A DNA stretch of 6,370 nt from assembly GCA_013813075.1 (NCBI GenBank), contig JACCSI010000532.1, forward strand, positions 1 through 6,370, given 5' to 3'. This document shows, piece after piece, positions 5,737 to 6,370 of this stretch. The stretch is from Acidobacteriota bacterium (lineage in GTDB: Bacteria > Acidobacteriota > Vicinamibacteria > Vicinamibacterales > UBA2999). Positions within the stretch are counted from its first letter, which is position 1; each line of letters starts with the position of its first letter. The position numbers and the translations under genes are program-made. Below the pieces are notes generated by a model. It had not been told where the DNA came from and did not search any database. It worked only from the letters and a program-made list of their open reading frames with translations.

Positions 5737-6370
5737 TCAACGGAAGCCATTGCCAAAGGCGGCGCGACCGAGCTCGGTCAACGACGTCGCGCTGTTGGGC
5801 GGCGTGACCAGCGACTCGTACGAGAAGAGGATAATGCCGGCAGCTTTGTGGCGCCGGGCCGCGGCAATGCGATCCAGTGTGGCGCTCGCGCTGAGGCGGT
5901 AGGCGCCAACCCCTGCCCAGACCGGCCGTTGCCCGGCGAACGCCTGTGCGGTCCGGATCTGCTGTTCGAAGAGCTCGCGGTCCTGGGTGTAGGCCATCGG
6001 ACACAACACGTCGATCAGCGATTGATCCAACCAGGTCCGCCAGTCCTGCATTCGTGAAGCGGCCGCCGCTGTCGCATCGGGTACGACCGCGACACTCACT
6101 GTCAGGTCAGGCCGCACGGCCTTGACGGCGGTGCGCACCCGCATGACCAACGTCGTGAGGCGCGACTGCCGAAACGAGTTCCAGCGGTCCGGGAAGAGCA
6201 TCGTGTATGCGAGCGGATTACTCGTCTCCTGGCCGTCAACCCGACGCCGTTCTGTTTCCGTCAGTTGTGGCCGCACATTCGCCTTGAATTGTTGGAGCGA
6301 TGCGCGGCTGAAGTCGAACGCCTCGTTGGGAAAGCGAACGTAGTCGAGGTGCACACCGGCCACTCCGTAC
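5737..6370 (-). CDS. Glycosyl-hydrolase-like family 10 (GHL10) protein, 5' end outside window
   Basis: The frame is open to the right edge, so only the C-terminal 210 or so residues are present and the start is not visible. The visible part begins YGVAGVHLDYVRFP, the conserved strand of the GHL10 (PF02638-type) TIM barrel with its acidic residue in LDYVRFP. Then come a WNSFRQSRL helix, a strand TVSVAVVPD, and DVLCPMAYTQD, both typical of late barrel strands in this family. IILFSYESL near the end matches the final strand. The internal GTG at 6363 lies within the conserved core and is not the start. GHL10 proteins, such as B. subtilis YngK, are predicted glycoside hydrolases, often extracytoplasmic; any signal peptide would lie outside the window. 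It ends 3 nt before the GTG of the SSS transporter gene, so the two are very likely co-translated. The likely role is to release sugars or glycan fragments for uptake by the next gene product; the substrate is unknown. Confidence 0.85.
   Translation of the reverse strand, partial: YGVAGVHLDYVRFPNEAFDFSRASLQQFKANVRPQLTETERRRVDGQETSNPLAYTMLFPDRWNSFRQSRLTTLVMRVRTAVKAVRPDLTVSVAVVPDATAAAASRMQDWRTWLDQSLIDVLCPMAYTQDRELFEQQIRTAQAFAGQRPVWAGVGAYRLSASATLDRIAAARRHKAAGIILFSYESLVTPPNSATSLTELGRAAFGNGFR

Noticed and set aside
4768..6057. Long plus-strand frames opposite the 482-aa transporter and the GHL10 gene (4768-5286, 5404-6057)
   Set aside because: They have low-complexity, charged composition without motifs, while the minus-strand frames carry clear family signatures.

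Overview
This GC-rich window has no RNA genes, mobile elements or CRISPR. Six protein genes fill almost all of it. Five are on the minus strand and one on the plus strand. The degenerate acidobacterial-type pseudopilin, the Ig-like lipoprotein and the transporter/hydrolase operon suggest an Acidobacteriota chromosome, possibly Vicinamibacteria. That taxonomic call is an inference from protein style, not from a marker gene.

Region 1 (1-1471) is a divergent pair. On the minus strand, a lipoprotein with at least two Big_1-type bacterial Ig-like domains starts at 639 and runs off the left edge. On the plus strand, a type II secretion/type IV pilus-like pseudopilin starts at 668. The 28 bp between the two start codons carry overlapping sigma70-like promoters on both strands. 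They share a TATA core, and their -35 boxes sit symmetrically, each inside or at the edge of the opposite gene. The plus-strand promoter predicts a leaderless pseudopilin mRNA.

Region 2 (1492-6370) is a compact minus-strand operon. In order of transcription it encodes a glycosyl-hydrolase-like GHL10 protein (5' end outside the window), a 482-aa sodium:solute symporter family (SSS) transporter, a beta-lactamase-fold serine hydrolase without a signal peptide, and a second, longer SSS transporter of 580 aa. The junctions are a 3-nt gap, a 4-nt GTGA overlap and a 10-nt gap, so co-transcription and translational coupling are very likely.

The operon looks like a glycan or cell-wall-fragment salvage module: the GHL10 protein trims a glycan, the two carriers import products, and the serine hydrolase cleaves an amide or ester bond inside the cell. 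Muropeptide recycling is one plausible version, because B. subtilis AmiE is a beta-lactamase-fold amidase and Tannerella MurT is described as an SSS-family MurNAc carrier. The substrate is not shown by the sequence. The two carriers differ at the Na2 sodium-site pair: Ser-Thr is kept in the 580-aa protein and replaced by Ala-Ala in the 482-aa protein.

The operon and the pseudopilin gene converge with only 20 bp between their stop codons and no convincing terminator. No stretch longer than 300 bases lacks a gene. I did not see a clearly new system; the best leads are the symmetric divergent promoter and the unequal transporter pair.
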